9,052 nt of DNA from DAIOHQ01 sp036744635 (GCA_036744635.1 DAIOHQ010000204.1:1-9052), one strand, 5' to 3'; numbered from the stretch's first letter, positions 1 through 7,082 are shown. The notes: a model not told the origin generated them from the sequence alone. Translations and numbers: made by a program.

Positions 1-1
1 G

Positions 2-3000
2 GATGTTGAGGATATCAAGAAGGGGTATGACGTTCGCGAAGCGGTGACGCGGACTTCGATCAACCGCATCCCACTCACCACGGAATCCGCCCAGGCCCGC
101 AGAAACCTGGGGTATCTGGCCTGGATGATTGCCCATAATTTTCTGGACGTGAAGATCGCGGTGCCGCTGGACGAGCATGGTGAGATGCGGGCGGGGCTGG
201 GGCTGTATCACGCCAAGGCCGGGGTGATTGTCGATGATGCGGGCGAGAAGCTGGCCTTCAAGGGATCGATCAACGAGACTCCCGCGGGTTGGCTGAATAA
301 TTGCGAAAGCTTCGACGTGAGCTGTTCGTGGCGCGGCGAGTGGGATCAGGCGAAGGTCAAGAAGACTGAGGGAGAGTTCGCCAAGCTCTGGTCCGGGCAG
401 GCGAAGAGTGCGAGGGTGTTTGATTTTCCCGAAGCCCTGAAAGAGAAGCTGCTGGAGTTCCTGCCGACCGATGACACGTTCGTCAAACCGCCGAAAGCCG
501 CGGTAAAGACGCACACGGATGGCGACGACGAAGCCGGCGACGAGCCGGAATCGAAACTCGCTCCCGCAGAACTCCGGCGGCTGGTGTGGTCGTTCATTAA
601 GCACGCGCCGAAACGCCCCGACGGCGCGATGGTGGCGGTGGTGACCAGCACCGTGAAGCCGTGGCCGCACCAGCTTCGCGCATACAAGCGCATGCTGGAC
701 AATTGGCCGCTGCGGCTGCTGATTGCAGACGAAGTCGGCTTGGGCAAGACGATCGAGGCGGGGCTTATCATCCGGCATACTTGGATCGCCGAAATCTGCA
801 AGCGGGTACTCATCATGGCGCCCAAGGGGTTGCTCAAGCAGTGGCAGTCGGAGCTGTACGAGAAGTTCAACCTGCTGGTGCCGATTTATACGGGACATTC
901 GCTGTGCTGGCCGGAATACCACCATCGAACCATTCCGCTGGAGAAGCCGGCATCGCGCAACGAATGGACGAAGCAGCCGCTTGTGCTGGTGAGCAGCCAT
1001 CTGATGCGGCGCAAGGAGCGGCAGCAGGAGTTGCTGGACGCCCAGGACTGGGATCTGTTCGTGCTGGATGAAGCACATCACGCGCGCCGGGGTTCGCCGG
1101 GCACGCCGCAGGAGGGTGGACCGAATCGACTGCTGCGGCTGATGCAGTCGATCAAGCACAAGGCGAAGTCGCTGCTGTTGATGACGGCGACGCCGATGCA
1201 GGTGCATCCCGTGGAGATGTGGGACTTGCTGAATCTGCTGGGGATGCCGGATGAGTGGACGGCGGGCGTGTTCACCAGCTACTTCGACACCCTTGGCGGC
1301 AACCCCAGCGACGATGATCTGTATCGCGCCGCGATACTCTTTCAGGCAACCGAGCGCTCTTTCGGGCCGGCACCTCAGACGTTGATCCAGCGGATCACCG
1401 AGGGGATGAAGCTGACGAAGATCGACCTTACCAAGGTGCTGGCGGCCTGCCGGGAACGCAATACCACGATTCCCATCAAGCGGCTGACGACCAAACAGCG
1501 GAACGCGATGATCGCGCTGCTCAAGTCGGGCAGCCCGATCTACCACCGCATGTCGCGGCACACGCGCAATTTGCTACGGGAATATTTCAAGAAGGGCCTG
1601 CTGGATTCGCCAATCGCTGAGCGAAAGGTTGAGGACGTGCCTGTGCAGCTCAGCCCAGCCGAGCGCGAACTGTATCACGCCGTCGAAGACTACATCAGCA
1701 CGACCTACCAGGCGGCGTCGCCGGACAAGAAGCCGGCAGTAGGTTTCGTGATGACCATCTATCGCCGCCGTTTGGCCAGCAGCTTCTACGCGCTGCGGAA
1801 GACGCTGGAATCTCGATTGGCCAGGATCAAGGGATTCGCGCCGGCACAGGCCGATGCAAATCGGGTGGAAGAGGACCTTCCGCAGGATGAGCAAGCAGCC
1901 GAAGCGGTGGGCGCGGAGGAGGCCGATGAGTACGAAAAGAAGTCGCTGGGCGCCGAGGAAGAAGGGTCGATTCAAGCGCTCCTCAAAGGGATCGCCAAGC
2001 TCGGGACGGATACGAAGGCTCAGGAGGTGCGCGACCAGCTCAAACGTGCGATGGCGGACGGTTACGACTCGGCGATTGTCTTCACGCAGTACACCGACAC
2101 GATGGATTTTCTCCGCAACTATCTGACGGGGGAACTGGAAGTGCCGATCGGTTGTTTCAGCGGCCGCGGTGGAGAGATTCGCGATTCGGGCGGAAATTGG
2201 ATCAGGCGTTCGAAGGAACAGATCAAGCGGATGCTCAAGGACAAGACGGTCAAGGTGCTGCTCTGCACCGACGCGGCCGGGGAGGGGTTGAACCTTCAGA
2301 CTTGCGGCGTGGTGGTGAACTACGACCTGCCGTGGAACCCGATGAAGGTTGAGCAGCGCATCGGCCGCATCGACCGTATCGGGCAGAGTTTCCCTGAAAT
2401 CCGCGTCATCAACCTGGCCTACGCCGACACGGTTGAGGCGGACATTTACTTCGCATTGAGCGAGCGAATCGGGCTGTTCAAAGGCGTGATCGGGAAATTA
2501 CAGCCGATCCTGGCACAGTTGCCGAGGGAATTCGAGGCGGCAGCGTTGCGGCGGGCCGAAGACCGGGAGAAGGGGCGACATGAAGCAGTACGGAATGTTG
2601 ACGCTTTGGTAGCCGCGGCAGAAGCGGCGAAATTTGATATTGATGAAGTCAGCGACGCCGACCTGATGCCGCCGACATTCGCGCCATCGCCCTACACCCC
2701 CGAGGAGATCGGACAACTGTTGTTGCGCCGTGACTTGCTGCCGCCGGGTACCGTTTGTACCGAACTGGAACCTCGGACATTCAAGATTTCGTTGCCGGGC
2801 GAGCAGGAGTTGGCACGAATCACCGCCGACCCCGCGATCTTCGACGATCACTTCGAGAGCCACCAACTGATGCTGCCGGACGGACCATTGTTTCGCCAGC
2901 TCGCATCGGCCGCCGACGGCGCTGATGAGGCCCCGACGGATGCGGTGGGGTGGTTGGCGGACCTGCTGAAGGAGAACCGTCGAGGGGCGCCATCGTCAAG

Positions 3001-3022
3001 GCCGACCGACGCTAGATCTTGA
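2..3022 (+). CDS. PLD-nuclease/SNF2-family DEAH helicase fusion, 5' partial
   Basis: The reading frame is open from base 2, so the gene begins upstream; the GTG at 44 is only the first possible start inside the window. Residues are counted from base 44. A phospholipase-D half-site comes first: H56-x-K58 followed by G74-S-I-N77, the usual HxK...GSxN spacing. A full SNF2/RapA-type ATPase follows: Walker A GLGKT with K235, DEAH at 342-345, motif III TATP at 381-384, motif V around 741-751 (CTDAAGEGLNL) and motif VI QRIGRIDRIGQ at 771-781. An acidic insert lies between the lobes at about 608-642. The protein should couple ATP-driven movement on DNA or RNA to phosphodiester cleavage in the cytoplasm. 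Known relatives by architecture are helicases and PLD proteins of anti-phage systems such as DISARM (DrmD, DrmC) and Dpd (DpdE, DpdK), but there these domains are usually separate proteins, and I cannot assign a named system. No stop or frameshift is seen in about 1,000 codons. The gene ends in TGA 15 bases before the next one. Confidence 0.93.
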   Translation, partial: DVEDIKKGYDVREAVTRTSINRIPLTTESAQARRNLGYLAWMIAHNFLDVKIAVPLDEHGEMRAGLGLYHAKAGVIVDDAGEKLAFKGSINETPAGWLNNCESFDVSCSWRGEWDQAKVKKTEGEFAKLWSGQAKSARVFDFPEALKEKLLEFLPTDDTFVKPPKAAVKTHTDGDDEAGDEPESKLAPAELRRLVWSFIKHAPKRPDGAMVAVVTSTVKPWPHQLRAYKRMLDNWPLRLLIADEVGLGKTIEAGLIIRHTWIAEICKRVLIMAPKGLLKQWQSELYEKFNLLVPIYTGHSLCWPEYHHRTIPLEKPASRNEWTKQPLVLVSSHLMRRKERQQELLDAQDWDLFVLDEAHHARRGSPGTPQEGGPNRLLRLMQSIKHKAKSLLLMTATPMQVHPVEMWDLLNLLGMPDEWTAGVFTSYFDTLGGNPSDDDLYRAAILFQATERSFGPAPQTLIQRITEGMKLTKIDLTKVLAACRERNTTIPIKRLTTKQRNAMIALLKSGSPIYHRMSRHTRNLLREYFKKGLLDSPIAERKVEDVPVQLSPAERELYHAVEDYISTTYQAASPDKKPAVGFVMTIYRRRLASSFYALRKTLESRLARIKGFAPAQADANRVEEDLPQDEQAAEAVGAEEADEYEKKSLGAEEEGSIQALLKGIAKLGTDTKAQEVRDQLKRAMADGYDSAIVFTQYTDTMDFLRNYLTGELEVPIGCFSGRGGEIRDSGGNWIRRSKEQIKRMLKDKTVKVLLCTDAAGEGLNLQTCGVVVNYDLPWNPMKVEQRIGRIDRIGQSFPEIRVINLAYADTVEADIYFALSERIGLFKGVIGKLQPILAQLPREFEAAALRRAEDREKGRHEAVRNVDALVAAAEAAKFDIDEVSDADLMPPTFAPSPYTPEEIGQLLLRRDLLPPGTVCTELEPRTFKISLPGEQELARITADPAIFDDHFESHQLMLPDGPLFRQLASAADGADEAPTDAVGWLADLLKENRRGAPSSRPTDARS

Positions 3023-3036
3023 AAAACGGTGAAAGC

Positions 3037-3771
3037 ATGTCCAAATACATTACAGAGGATGCCATAACATGTCTGAACCTTGCGTTGGAATTGTTTGGCC
3101 AGTGGGAGACGTTCAAAGAGAACTATGAAGGCCTGGCGAGTCTGGGACACCCCGAGAATTTTTCGAACGAGGCAGTGCTGGCGATGAATCAAACCTACCT
3201 CGCATTCCGGGAACAGGTCGAGCCTCTCATCCCACTTGCCGCGCACTATGGCATTGATGCCAAGCCGTTGCGTATCATCTGCCGCGGCCACGAGCGCTGC
3301 GACGCAGGCCACCGCGACGACGCTCACCGCGTTCTGACTGAACTGGCGGCAGCGATGCACATGGCGAAGCCCGCGACCCACGGTCTTCCGTCAGTGGTGC
3401 CCAGCAAAGCGGCAACACGTTCCAAAGTGACAAAGGACGAGGCAAATATCAAGGCACGCAGGTTCCTGAAAGACAACCCGCTCGCGAACGTCCGCGATTT
3501 GGCGAAGGGCATCGGTTGTTCTACTGGTTTGGTAAGTGCGTTACCTGCGTGGCGTGCGGTGAAAGAAGAGCGCGATAAGGGACGCCAGCCGAGAAAATCT
3601 GCCGTTGTAAGCCTGACGCCGAAGCTTGGCCAAGTCGCCGGCATAGAGGATAAAACTCTGGCCGACCTGATCTACGAACAAGAGGCAGATGCCGAGCCAA
3701 GCCCTTTGCAGGAAGACCCGCCCAATAACCGCGAAGGCGCACCTCGCAAGGCAAAAATCTACCGGAAATAG
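3037..3771 (+). CDS. Helix-turn-helix protein of planctomycete accessory-gene type
   Basis: This is a 244-residue soluble protein. Residues 1-105 are helix-rich and unrecognised. A basic linker follows, then a helix-turn-helix-like segment at about 150-180 (NVRDLAKGIGCSTGLVSALPAWRAVKEER). The charged tail carries EQEADAEPSPLQEDPP and ends in basic residues. I recall this HTH-plus-tail style from many planctomycete proteins of unknown role; that is memory, not a search. I chose ATG 3037 with a weak GGTGA six bases upstream. A TTG at 3019 overlapping the helicase stop (TTGA) would add six residues and is the alternative. The tight spacing to the helicase suggests one transcript, so it may be a regulator or a DNA-binding partner of the helicase-nuclease. 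It ends in two consecutive TAG codons. Confidence in the gene is high, in its function low. Confidence 0.85.
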   Translation: MSKYITEDAITCLNLALELFGQWETFKENYEGLASLGHPENFSNEAVLAMNQTYLAFREQVEPLIPLAAHYGIDAKPLRIICRGHERCDAGHRDDAHRVLTELAAAMHMAKPATHGLPSVVPSKAATRSKVTKDEANIKARRFLKDNPLANVRDLAKGIGCSTGLVSALPAWRAVKEERDKGRQPRKSAVVSLTPKLGQVAGIEDKTLADLIYEQEADAEPSPLQEDPPNNREGAPRKAKIYRK

Positions 3772-3773
3772 TA

Positions 3774-3809
3774 GCGCGCATGAGCGCGCACGGGGCGCGC
3801 ATGCGCGCC
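3774..3809. repeat. Pair of GC-rich palindromes after the helicase-HTH operon
   Basis: GCGCGC-ATGA-GCGCGC (3774-3789) forms a six-pair hairpin. It is followed by a perfect 16-base palindrome GGCGCGCATGCGCGCC (3794-3809). They start three bases after the HTH gene stop. No T-tract follows, so a classical intrinsic terminator is not shown. They could still end the upstream transcript, bind a protein, or mark the border between the defence-like operon and the integrative element. Confidence 0.6.
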
Positions 3810-3850
3810 GAATCTGCCAATTCTCTCGAAAAACCACGTCATTTGCAGTT

Positions 3851-3887
3851 GTTCAGGTGAACACGCCCACATCGGTGAGGTGTTCAC
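3851..3887 (+). promoter_or_regulatory. Operator-like inverted repeats overlapping the ribosome binding site
   Basis: GTGAACAC (3857-3864) and GTGTTCAC (3880-3887) are perfect inverted 8-mers separated by 15 bases, the second ending right before ATG 3888. The left arm is also part of GTTCAGGTGAAC (3851-3862), itself near-palindromic with 5-base arms. The likely ribosome binding site GGTGAGG (3874-3880) lies between the arms. The layout suits an operator for an autoregulator, or an RNA hairpin that hides the ribosome binding site. No convincing -35/-10 pair was found in 3810-3887. Confidence 0.5.
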
Positions 3888-4127
3888 ATGACCACGCCCA
3901 AGCCTACGCCAAGACTGATCACGCCGGGTGTAATCGCGGCTGAAGTAAAGAATCCGCTGCATCGCGTCCTGCATGTTCTCGCAACTCGTTCCCACATTCG
4001 GGCGGTTGCACGTGCAGGCACCCTGCGCCTGTATGACCGCGCAGCAATCGCAATGGTTCGCCACGAACTGAGCGCCATCGACGCCAAGCGGCATAGCGGT
4101 GTGGAGGTGGCACATGCCTGTCGCTGA
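3888..4127 (+). CDS. Small MerR/HTH-like DNA-binding protein
   Basis: A 79-residue protein starting at ATG 3888, eight bases after GGTGAGG. The segment at about 10-66 (ITPGVIAAEVKNPLHRVLHVL...IRAVARAGTLRLYDRAAIAMVRHEL) has the order of a MerR-like helix-turn-helix: a short helix, a recognition helix, a basic wing with RAG-x-LRLY, then a helix. It is basic and has no membrane or signal segment. It is the first gene of the element's operon and overlaps the next gene by 14 bases. The inverted repeat at its own start suggests that it or the next protein is an autoregulator. A role as excision factor or replication regulator is possible. The family resemblance is from memory of planctomycete small proteins, not from a search. 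Confidence 0.75.
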   Translation: MTTPKPTPRLITPGVIAAEVKNPLHRVLHVLATRSHIRAVARAGTLRLYDRAAIAMVRHELSAIDAKRHSGVEVAHACR

Positions 4128-4362
4128 TTCGCCAACCCTCGCGGAACCCCTGGCCGTCGATGCCCGCGCGGCAGCGGCGCTGTTGGGAATCAGCGAATCC
4201 CATTTCTACGCGCTGTTGAGAACAGGCCGGATCGGGCCGGAGGCGATCCGCCTCGGCAGGGCGCGGCGGTACAGAACCGACGAGCTTCGAGCGTGGCTGG
4301 CGTCGGGCTGCCCGTCGCGCAGCAAGTGGCAAGTGGTGAAGGGCACGCGAGGGGAAGCATGA
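4114..4362 (+). CDS. AlpA/excisionase-type helix-turn-helix regulator
   Basis: An 82-residue protein. I chose ATG 4114 because GGAGGTGG (4103-4110) sits just upstream; a GTG at 4099 would add five residues. Residues 13-50 (LAVDARAAAALLGISESHFYALLRTGRI...IRLGRARRYRTDELRAWL) match the helix-turn-helix plus wing of the AlpA/HTH_17 family: an alanine-rich first helix, GISESHFY turn and recognition helix, RLG-x-ARR-x-R wing, and a closing DELRAWLAS helix. AlpA proteins of P4-like elements act as excision factors or as activators of integrase expression. The gene overlaps the end of the preceding gene and its stop shares ATGA with the primase start, which points to translational coupling within one operon. 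Confidence 0.88.
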   Translation: MPVADSPTLAEPLAVDARAAAALLGISESHFYALLRTGRIGPEAIRLGRARRYRTDELRAWLASGCPSRSKWQVVKGTRGEA

Positions 4363-5183
4363 GCGACAACAACAACATTCCGCAGACGCTGCGCGAGCTA
4401 CGCCGCTGGGTCTTGTGGCGGTACGAACTCCGCGACGGCAAGCGAACCAAAGTTCCCTACATGAGCATCGGCACGCGCGCCGACTCGACCGACGCGGACA
4501 CCTGGACGGACTACGCCAGCGCCACAAAGGCGCACGCCAACGCCGCTGGCACGTTCGACGGCATCGGGTTCGTGCTGGGTGACGGGTTCGCCGGCGTTGA
4601 CCTGGACAACTCCCTGGACGGCGCCCGCAACGTCAAGGCGTGGGCCATGGATATCGTCACGCAGCTTTCGACCTATTGGGAAATATCCCCCAGCGGCGCC
4701 GGGCTGAAGGCATTCGCCCGAGAGAGCAAACTTCCCGCCGGCCGACGAGTCAAGCGCATCCCCGGCGGCGGCAAAGTCGAAATGTACGAGGGCGGCCGAT
4801 ATTTCACCGTGATGGGCAACCACCTGAGCGGCACGCCGGCCGTGCTGGAGGATTGCACCGCGGCGCTGGCGGCGATTCACGCCGACTTGTTCCCGGCAGT
4901 GGCGACACCGGCACCACGGCGGGAGAGCTGCGCGGCAGACTCTGACGATCAGGCGATTCTCGACAGGGCGCGGGCGGCCAAGAACGCGGCGAAGTTCCAA
5001 TCATTGTGGAGCGGCAGCACCCAGGAGCGCGGCGGCGACAAATCATCGGCGGACCTGGCTCTATGCAACATGCTGGCATTCTGGACCGGGCCGGATGCGG
5101 GCCGAATTGATTCGCTTTTCCGGCGCAGCGGATTGTTTCGGGACAAATGGGACGTGAGGCATTCAGGGGATGGGCGCACCTAG
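4359..5183 (+). CDS. Primase-polymerase half of the split primase-helicase
   Basis: A 274-residue fragment starting at ATG 4359 (ATGA overlap with the AlpA-like gene). The N-terminus RRWVLWRYE...KVPY begins the archaeo-eukaryotic-type primase domain seen in phage NrS-1 polymerase and P4-type primases. The metal-binding pair is visible as GVDLDN (D81, D83). The nucleotide-binding SPSGAGLK follows at 110-117 and the third motif MYEGGRYFTVMG at 142-153. From about 199 to 274 (AILDRARAAKNAAKFQSLWSG...DGRT) comes the helical segment typical of this family, ending in SLFRRSGLFRDKWDVRHSGDGRT. In relatives DGRT continues as YG; here the Tyr position is TAG followed by GGG. The fragment keeps the primase signature residues, so a free primase domain might still be made. 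Confidence 0.8.
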   Translation: MSDNNNIPQTLRELRRWVLWRYELRDGKRTKVPYMSIGTRADSTDADTWTDYASATKAHANAAGTFDGIGFVLGDGFAGVDLDNSLDGARNVKAWAMDIVTQLSTYWEISPSGAGLKAFARESKLPAGRRVKRIPGGGKVEMYEGGRYFTVMGNHLSGTPAVLEDCTAALAAIHADLFPAVATPAPRRESCAADSDDQAILDRARAAKNAAKFQSLWSGSTQERGGDKSSADLALCNMLAFWTGPDAGRIDSLFRRSGLFRDKWDVRHSGDGRT

Positions 5184-5195
5184 GGGATGGGCGCA
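5165..5195 (+). repeat. 17-base tandem duplication at the primase break
   Basis: AGGGGATGGGCGCA occurs at 5165-5178 and again at 5182-5195, a period of 17 bases (AGGGGATGGGCGCACCT). The first copy encodes part of the conserved GDGRT. The TAG stop lies exactly at the junction, and since 17 is not a multiple of three, the second copy is read in another phase. It marks the point where the primase-helicase loses its linking segment, so slippage or repeat-mediated deletion is a plausible cause. Confidence 0.85.
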
Positions 5196-5318
5196 TGGAA
5201 AGAGATTGACCCAGATGCACCAGCGCCCGAACGCAAGGCGATGGTAGAGCACGCGTAGCGATCCGAGCGCAGAAACGCAATCAATGCCACCCTGCAGCTT
5301 GCCCAATCAGATCCCAAC

Positions 5319-6401
5319 GTGGTCGTCACCGCCGCGCAGCTCGATTCAGACCGGATGGCGATAACAACTCCCGGCGGAATCTTGAATCTGCGCACGGGAG
5401 AGCTGCGGCCGGCGACACCGGATGATCTTGTCACGAAGGCTATTCCCGTCACCTACAACCCGAAGGCCACGTGCCCGAGGTGGGATGCGTTCATTGACCG
5501 GATCATGGATTCCAACGCCGACTTGATCGGCTATTTGCAGCGGCTGGCGGGCTTGCTGCTGACCGGCGATATCACCGTGCAAGAATTGTTCATTTTCCAC
5601 GGTGGCGGCGCGAACGGCAAAAGTGTTTTCATCGACACGCTGGGCGCGATGCTGGGAGATTATGCCGGCGTGGCACCCGATGGATTCCTCACGATCCGCT
5701 CCCACGATGAGCACCCGACCGAAATCGCCGACTTGTGCGGCAAGCGGCTGGTTGTGGCCAGCGAGACCGAAGAGGGATCGAGACTGCGAACCCAACTGGT
5801 GAAGCGATTGACCGGCGATGCGCGACTAAAAGCGCGATTCATGCGGCAGGATTACTTTGAATTCGACCGTACGCACAAGCTGGTGCTCGTCACCAACAAC
5901 AAGCCAAGAATCAACGAGAGCACCAACGCCATCTGGCGGCGAATCCGGCTGATTCCGTTCACTGTCACCATCCCCCCAGAAGAACAAGACCCGCACTTGC
6001 TGGAGAGGCTGAAAGCGGAATGGCCGGGCATCTTATCGTGGGCGGTGCGCGGCTGCCTGGAGTGGCAGCGGGAAGGCATGAACCCACCCGGCGAAGTGCT
6101 CATCGCCAGCGAGGAGTATCGAGCGGAATCGGACCCACTTGCTGATTTCATCACCGATTTCTGTATCCGCGGCACCGCCGAGGTGCGCGTGGTGCGCGGC
6201 GACCTGTTCGCATCCTATCAATCGTGGTGTGTTCAAGTCGGGGAGAAACACGGGATGGACCAAAAGGCATTTTATGAGCGCATCCGGCGCGTGGCCGGCG
6301 TGGATGACTGCCGCTGGAAACGTGGCGGCGTGGTGGTTCGAGGCTTTTCTGGAATCGGGATGGCTGCTGTGGAAGGCGTTCAAAATGGAGGTGTGCGGTG
6401 A
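5319..6401 (+). CDS. SF3 helicase half of the split primase-helicase
   Basis: A fragment of about 360 residues. GTG 5319 is the first usable start in the open frame and has no evident ribosome binding site, so it is unlikely to be a true start. Early residues ITTPGGILNLRTGELRPATPDDLVTK are the conserved core of the D5_N region. The P4-type superfamily-3 helicase follows: Walker A GGGANGKS at 95-102 (K101), Walker B KRLVVASETEE at 142-152, motif C HKLVLVTNNKPRI at 186-198 with the sensor asparagines, and IWRRIRLIPF at 205-214 with the arginine finger. The C-terminal part (about 250-345, SDPLADFITDFC...AFYERIRRVAG) looks like the usual winged-helix tail. The helicase would form hexamers that unwind the element's origin. 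ATPase residues are intact; only the link to the primase is lost. Confidence 0.82.
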   Translation: MVVTAAQLDSDRMAITTPGGILNLRTGELRPATPDDLVTKAIPVTYNPKATCPRWDAFIDRIMDSNADLIGYLQRLAGLLLTGDITVQELFIFHGGGANGKSVFIDTLGAMLGDYAGVAPDGFLTIRSHDEHPTEIADLCGKRLVVASETEEGSRLRTQLVKRLTGDARLKARFMRQDYFEFDRTHKLVLVTNNKPRINESTNAIWRRIRLIPFTVTIPPEEQDPHLLERLKAEWPGILSWAVRGCLEWQREGMNPPGEVLIASEEYRAESDPLADFITDFCIRGTAEVRVVRGDLFASYQSWCVQVGEKHGMDQKAFYERIRRVAGVDDCRWKRGGVVVRGFSGIGMAAVEGVQNGGVR

Positions 6402-6494
6402 CACCGGTGACATGTCACTCCCATTATCGCCATAACGCGTACGCGCGGGTAAGCACTAAACGGAAAGACGTGTCACCACGCGTCACCTGTCACC
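6397..6494. repeat. Cluster of GGTGAC/GTCACC hexamers after the primase-helicase
   Basis: GGTGAC occurs at 6397-6402 and 6406-6411, GTCAC at 6414-6418, and GTCACC at 6472-6477, 6482-6487 and 6489-6494. Direct copies on one side face inverted copies on the other, with a CGCGTACGCG palindrome (6436-6445) in between. Iterons or opposing repeats beside a P4-type primase gene are what an origin would look like. The same bases also overlap a possible coding start at 6398, so part of the pattern may be coding. Confidence 0.45.
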
Positions 6495-6739
6495 GGCTGC
6501 CGGCACCGGCACTTTCCATGGCCGACGCAGAATTGCGCGACATATTCCAGAACGTCAGCAACGCGATGCTGATCCGGTCCCTGTTGGTGAACGAACTGGA
6601 GCGCATCGGCAACAGCGGCGAAGAACCGGAGCAGCGGACCATGCGCGGGCTGTGGTACAGCCTCATCAATGCGCGGACTGTTGGCGCAGCGGCGGCCGGA
6701 CCTGGGGCTGCGCTGGCAGCACCTTGGCGTCACCCCTGA
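6398..6739 (+). CDS. Hypothetical protein, probably frameshifted at its 3' end
   Basis: Unrecognised. GTG 6398 has a good GGAGG (6387-6391) and overlaps the helicase stop, but its first 40 residues are low-quality sequence across the repeat cluster. ATG 6518 gives a more convincing 73-residue start (MADAELRDIFQNVSNAMLIRSLL). The sequence reads well through ELERIGNSGEEPEQRTMRGLWYSLI, to about base 6667. It then turns into alanine/glycine/proline-rich text ending WRHP. In the next frame (+1) sensible sequence continues from 6669 (MRGLLAQRRPDLG-LRWQHLGVTPDQL) to a TAG at 6801-6803. This is best explained by a +1 frameshift at about 6665-6680 in a gene that originally read on. Confidence 0.5.
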   Translation: MTPVTCHSHYRHNAYARVSTKRKDVSPRVTCHRLPAPALSMADAELRDIFQNVSNAMLIRSLLVNELERIGNSGEEPEQRTMRGLWYSLINARTVGAAAAGPGAALAAPWRHP

Positions 6740-7082
6740 TCAATTGGACTCCGAGGCACTTCGCCAGAACGCATATCAGCCGAAGGGGGATATGGCCAAC
6801 TAGGTCGAGCGGACCGGCGGAATCGACGGCCAACCGCTCGGGCTGGAACTGGACGCCTTGGGAGCGGAGCGATTGCGAGGAATATTCATCGACGCCCTGC
6901 AGAAGCTGATCGATCCCGACGATTTTCTGGCGTTCTTCAAGCAGGCGTGCATTACCCAACTCGCCTACGCCGTGGTGAAAGATGATATCGACCAGCTCAT
7001 GCAGGGAGCGCGGGAGAAGATTCAAGCCGCATGGAATGGGCTTGGCACGTTGCGGCGCTCCAGTGCCGAAGTGTTCGACTGA
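6518..7082 (+). pseudogene. Degenerate gene: frameshift plus in-frame TAG
   Basis: Joining the frame used at 6518-6667 to the frame used from 6669 gives one continuous protein, apart from TAG at 6801-6803, up to TGA 7080-7082. It reads LERIGNSGEEPEQRTMRGLWYSLI / RRPDLGLRWQHLGVTPDQLDSEALRQNAYQPKGDMAN * VERTGGIDGQPLG and onward. Whether this was one gene or two is not certain. An AAGGGGG (6783-6789) just before ATG 6792 could have started a second gene, whose fourth codon is now TAG. No function is recognised for any part. Confidence 0.45.
6858..7082 (+). CDS. Hypothetical protein fragment downstream of an in-frame TAG
   Basis: The frame is open from 6804 to TGA 7080-7082. TTG 6858 is only the first permissible start and has no clear ribosome binding site. 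The peptide (LRGIFIDALQKLIDPDDFLAFFKQACITQLAYAVVKDDIDQLMQGAREKIQAAWNGLG) is rich in amphipathic helix and has the composition of a genuine protein, so the frame was or is coding. The 18 codons between the TAG and this start (VERTGGIDGQPLGLELDA) read equally well, which supports loss of the original start region. I do not recognise the family. Confidence 0.45.
   Translation: MGAERLRGIFIDALQKLIDPDDFLAFFKQACITQLAYAVVKDDIDQLMQGAREKIQAAWNGLGTLRRSSAEVFD

Larger units (their letters stand above)
4359..6401 (+). pseudogene. Broken P4/NrS-1-type primase-helicase
   Basis: The primase half (4359-5183) and the helicase half (to 6401) lie in the same reading frame and are interrupted by TAG at 5181-5183 and TAG at 5256-5258. 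Between the stops, frame-conserved remnants still read like the family: WKEIDPDAPAPERK...VEHA, then after the second stop RSERRNAINATLQLAQSDPN. In intact relatives a stretch that I estimate at 80-100 residues (the start of the D5_N region) joins DGRTYG to this point. Here only a few codons are present, so a deletion is inferred. The gene would otherwise encode a self-sufficient replication initiator and helicase. Confidence 0.75.

Noticed and set aside
2..3022. Naming the helicase drmD (DISARM) or dpdE
   Set aside because: No diagnostic partner gene is in the window, and the PLD-SNF2 fusion differs from the separate subunits of those systems.
2848..3381. 177-codon open frame on the minus strand across the helicase-HTH junction
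   Set aside because: It runs antisense to two well-supported genes and has no recognisable motif; open antisense frames are expected in GC-rich DNA.
3843..3872. TTGCAG as a -35 box for the element's first operon
   Set aside because: No acceptable -10 hexamer lies 16-18 bases downstream, so a promoter cannot be supported.
3919..4527. 202-codon minus-strand frame over the two small HTH genes
   Set aside because: Its sequence is Arg/Cys/Ser-rich text typical of a shadow frame, and the + strand genes there have domains and ribosome binding sites.
6139..6435. 98-codon + frame in the 3' part of the helicase fragment
   Set aside because: It is out of frame with the clearly coding helicase tail; the Thr-Gly-Asp text at its end comes from the GGTGAC repeats.
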